Source of the DNA: Candidatus Woesearchaeota archaeon
GTDB taxonomy: Archaea > Nanobdellota > Nanobdellia > UBA10117
Direction: 5' to 3'
Assembly (NCBI GenBank): GCA_023245115.1
Contig: JAHFKX010000063.1
Span: forward strand, 1 to 5,097
DNA length: 5,097 nt
Position numbers and translations under genes: made by a program. Every line of letters starts with the position of its first letter. Position 1 is the stretch's first letter. The notes under the pieces are model-generated. The model was given only the letters and a program-made list of their open reading frames with translations. It ran no database searches and was not told the origin of the DNA. Shown here piece by piece: positions 4,311 through 5,097 of this stretch.

Positions 4311-4326
4311 TCCGGCCGGAGGCACG

Positions 4327-4334
4327 TTTATAAA
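4327..4334 (+). promoter_or_regulatory. TATA box for the 159-aa protein gene
   Basis: TTTATAAA begins three bases after the tRNA-Thr discriminator. A start of transcription about 26 bases downstream of its centre falls near 4356, a few bases before the ATG at 4362, implying a leaderless or nearly leaderless mRNA. Confidence 0.55.
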
Positions 4335-4361
4335 TTGAGAAATGTCAGAGTGGTTATAACA

Positions 4362-4841
4362 ATGGCAGGCGAAGATAAAATTAAAATTGTGAAGGAAAAA
4401 TATGAAGAGCTTAAAAAGAAGTACGGCCTGCCGAAGTTTGATGAGCTTAACGCAGATTTTGAAATAATTAAGGCAGACCCGGAGCTGAATCTTTTGCACG
4501 AACTTAGGCGGGCAGTTGCGCATAATCTGCAGGCATATGCGGAGTGGTTCGAGCCGGTGCTGAACCCAAGTGCAAGTTCGCTGCATTCAATGGTGGAAAC
4601 AAAAATTTTCGAAAAAGAGGAACTTGAACCGTTGTATAATCTTTACAAAAAATTATGGCATTTTGTTCACCTCAGTGTGTGGTCTGGCCTGCAATCCGAG
4701 TCAGAAGAAGTGAAATTCCTGAAACAGGCCTGGCAGGAATGGCCAGAGATGAAGAAAGAAATTTTAAAGTACGTGAGGAAGCTCGCTGATGGCTGGCAGG
4801 AAAAAAGCAAAGATGCAGATGAAGGAAGATATGTTAGTTAA
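4362..4841 (+). CDS. Helical hypothetical protein (159 aa)
   Basis: The 159-aa product is soluble and almost wholly helical. It has a charged first helix (KIKIVKEKYEELKKKYG), then LPKFDELNADFEIIKADPELNLLHELRRAVAHNLQAYAEWFE, a short turn NPSASS, helices around EELEPLYNLYKKLWHFVHLSVW, and a final lysine-rich helix ending in a polar tail. No catalytic motif or membrane segment is visible and no family could be named; it may be a lineage-specific conserved protein. The ATG at 4362 was preferred to the longer in-frame start at 4197, because that extension would lie inside the tRNA-Thr intron and T-arm, and because a TATA box precedes 4362. Its stop overlaps the convergent gene's stop by four bases. 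Confidence 0.75.
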   Translation: MAGEDKIKIVKEKYEELKKKYGLPKFDELNADFEIIKADPELNLLHELRRAVAHNLQAYAEWFEPVLNPSASSLHSMVETKIFEKEELEPLYNLYKKLWHFVHLSVWSGLQSESEEVKFLKQAWQEWPEMKKEILKYVRKLADGWQEKSKDADEGRYVS

Positions 4842-5097
4842 ATTTTTCCATGGTGCGTTCTTGTCCTGTTGTTTTCGATTATATTTTCAAGGACACGTAT
4901 TTCATCCGTACCAATGAATCTTAACATTGCTTCGCCGTAGCCCATTAAATTTCCAAGGTGTAAGCTAAAGTCTTCCCGATAGTTTATTTTGCTGGCCGGC
5001 GCTTTGTTGCTTAACTTGTATGTTTTGGCAAGCATGCCCAGCTCATGGCCTGCGAATGGTATATAGTCTTGCAGTGAGTCCGGACGGGCTGGTGCAA
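4838..5097 (-). CDS. Partial CDS (C-terminal 85 aa), hypothetical protein
   Basis: On the minus strand a frame enters at the right edge and stays open to TAA at 4840-4838. Only the last 85 residues are visible, and the Met at 5035 is internal rather than the start. The segment GHELGMLAKTYKLSNKAPAS followed by HLGNLMGYGEAMLRFIG suggests a compact helical domain with conserved-looking His and Gly residues. The tail (NNRTRTHHGKI) is polar. No family was recognised. It converges on the 159-aa gene with a four-base overlap of the stop codons. Confidence 0.65.
   Translation of the reverse strand, partial: APARPDSLQDYIPFAGHELGMLAKTYKLSNKAPASKINYREDFSLHLGNLMGYGEAMLRFIGTDEIRVLENIIENNRTRTHHGKI

Larger units (their letters stand above)
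4116..4324 (+). tRNA. tRNA-Thr(GGT) with two introns
   Basis: Acceptor GCCTCTG (4116-4122) pairs with CGGAGGC (4317-4323) with one T-G wobble, and the discriminator is A4324. The D-arm is GCTC (4125-4128), uninterrupted loop AGCTAGGTA, and GAGC (4138-4141). The anticodon stem is TTGCC (4143-4147) with GGCAA (4248-4252), and the anticodon is GGT (4150-4152). The T-stem is GCCGG (4258-4262) with CCGGC (4312-4316). Removing introns 4154-4246 and 4269-4310 leaves 74 nt with anticodon loop TTGGTAA and T-loop TTCGATT. CCA is not encoded. Confidence 0.9.

Noticed and set aside
2246..4324. Split or permuted (trans-spliced) tRNAs
   Set aside because: All halves occur in normal linear order in each gene and cis excision restores full cloverleaves.
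4197..4361. In-frame N-terminal extension of the 159-aa protein gene
   Set aside because: The extension lies inside the tRNA-Thr intron, T-arm and acceptor stem; the TATA box at 4327-4334 supports the ATG at 4362.
4131..4586. Minus-strand 151-codon ORF
   Set aside because: It is antisense to tRNA-Thr and the helical protein gene, has odd composition, and has no promoter or SD support.

Overview
This window looks like a compact archaeal chromosome segment. The evidence is three tRNA genes interrupted by introns with bulge-helix-bulge (BHB) type folds, none of which encodes the 3' CCA; TATA-like boxes about 23-30 nt upstream of tRNA 5' ends and of several start codons (leaderless style); and an MCM-type AAA+ protein. 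Very small genes, tail-overlapping convergent genes and introns at non-canonical tRNA positions suggest a reduced-genome lineage such as DPANN/Micrarchaeota-like archaea. Intron-rich Thermoproteota cannot be excluded from sequence reading alone.

Layout. At 1-226 (minus) lies the N-terminal part of a protein that runs off the left edge. Divergent from it is a plus-strand operon of three tiny membrane proteins (83, 72 and 27 aa; 343-901). The last is too short for usual ORF calling but has its own Shine-Dalgarno (SD) sequence. A minus-strand 134-aa hypothetical (898-1302) meets this operon tail to tail. It shares a short, probably bidirectional promoter with a CYTH/CyaB-family protein (1353-1877), followed by a small probable winged-helix protein (1900-2181).

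The tRNA block starts at 2246. tRNA-Ala(GGC) has two introns (D-loop and T-loop), and tRNA(CAT) has three (D-loop, anticodon loop and T-loop). A 465-aa degenerate MCM-like ATPase with a TTG start and a strong SD follows 24 nt later. tRNA-Thr(GGT), with two introns (anticodon loop and T-loop), follows that gene. Removing the seven introns at the predicted BHB sites leaves mature tRNAs of 76, 74 and 74 nt with complete cloverleaves. All three T-loop introns sit at position 59/60.

The right part holds a 159-aa helical hypothetical gene with a TATA box just after tRNA-Thr, and the C-terminal part of a convergent minus-strand gene running off the right edge.

The most notable items are the intron load of the tRNAs and the MCM-derived protein. 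The latter keeps the Walker A lysine, Walker B and an arginine finger. It appears to have lost the OB/zinc N-domain, the helix-2 insert, the sensor-1 Asn and the sensor-2 Arg, and has gained an N-terminal region of repeated amphipathic helix. No CRISPR array, insertion sequence or rRNA was seen.
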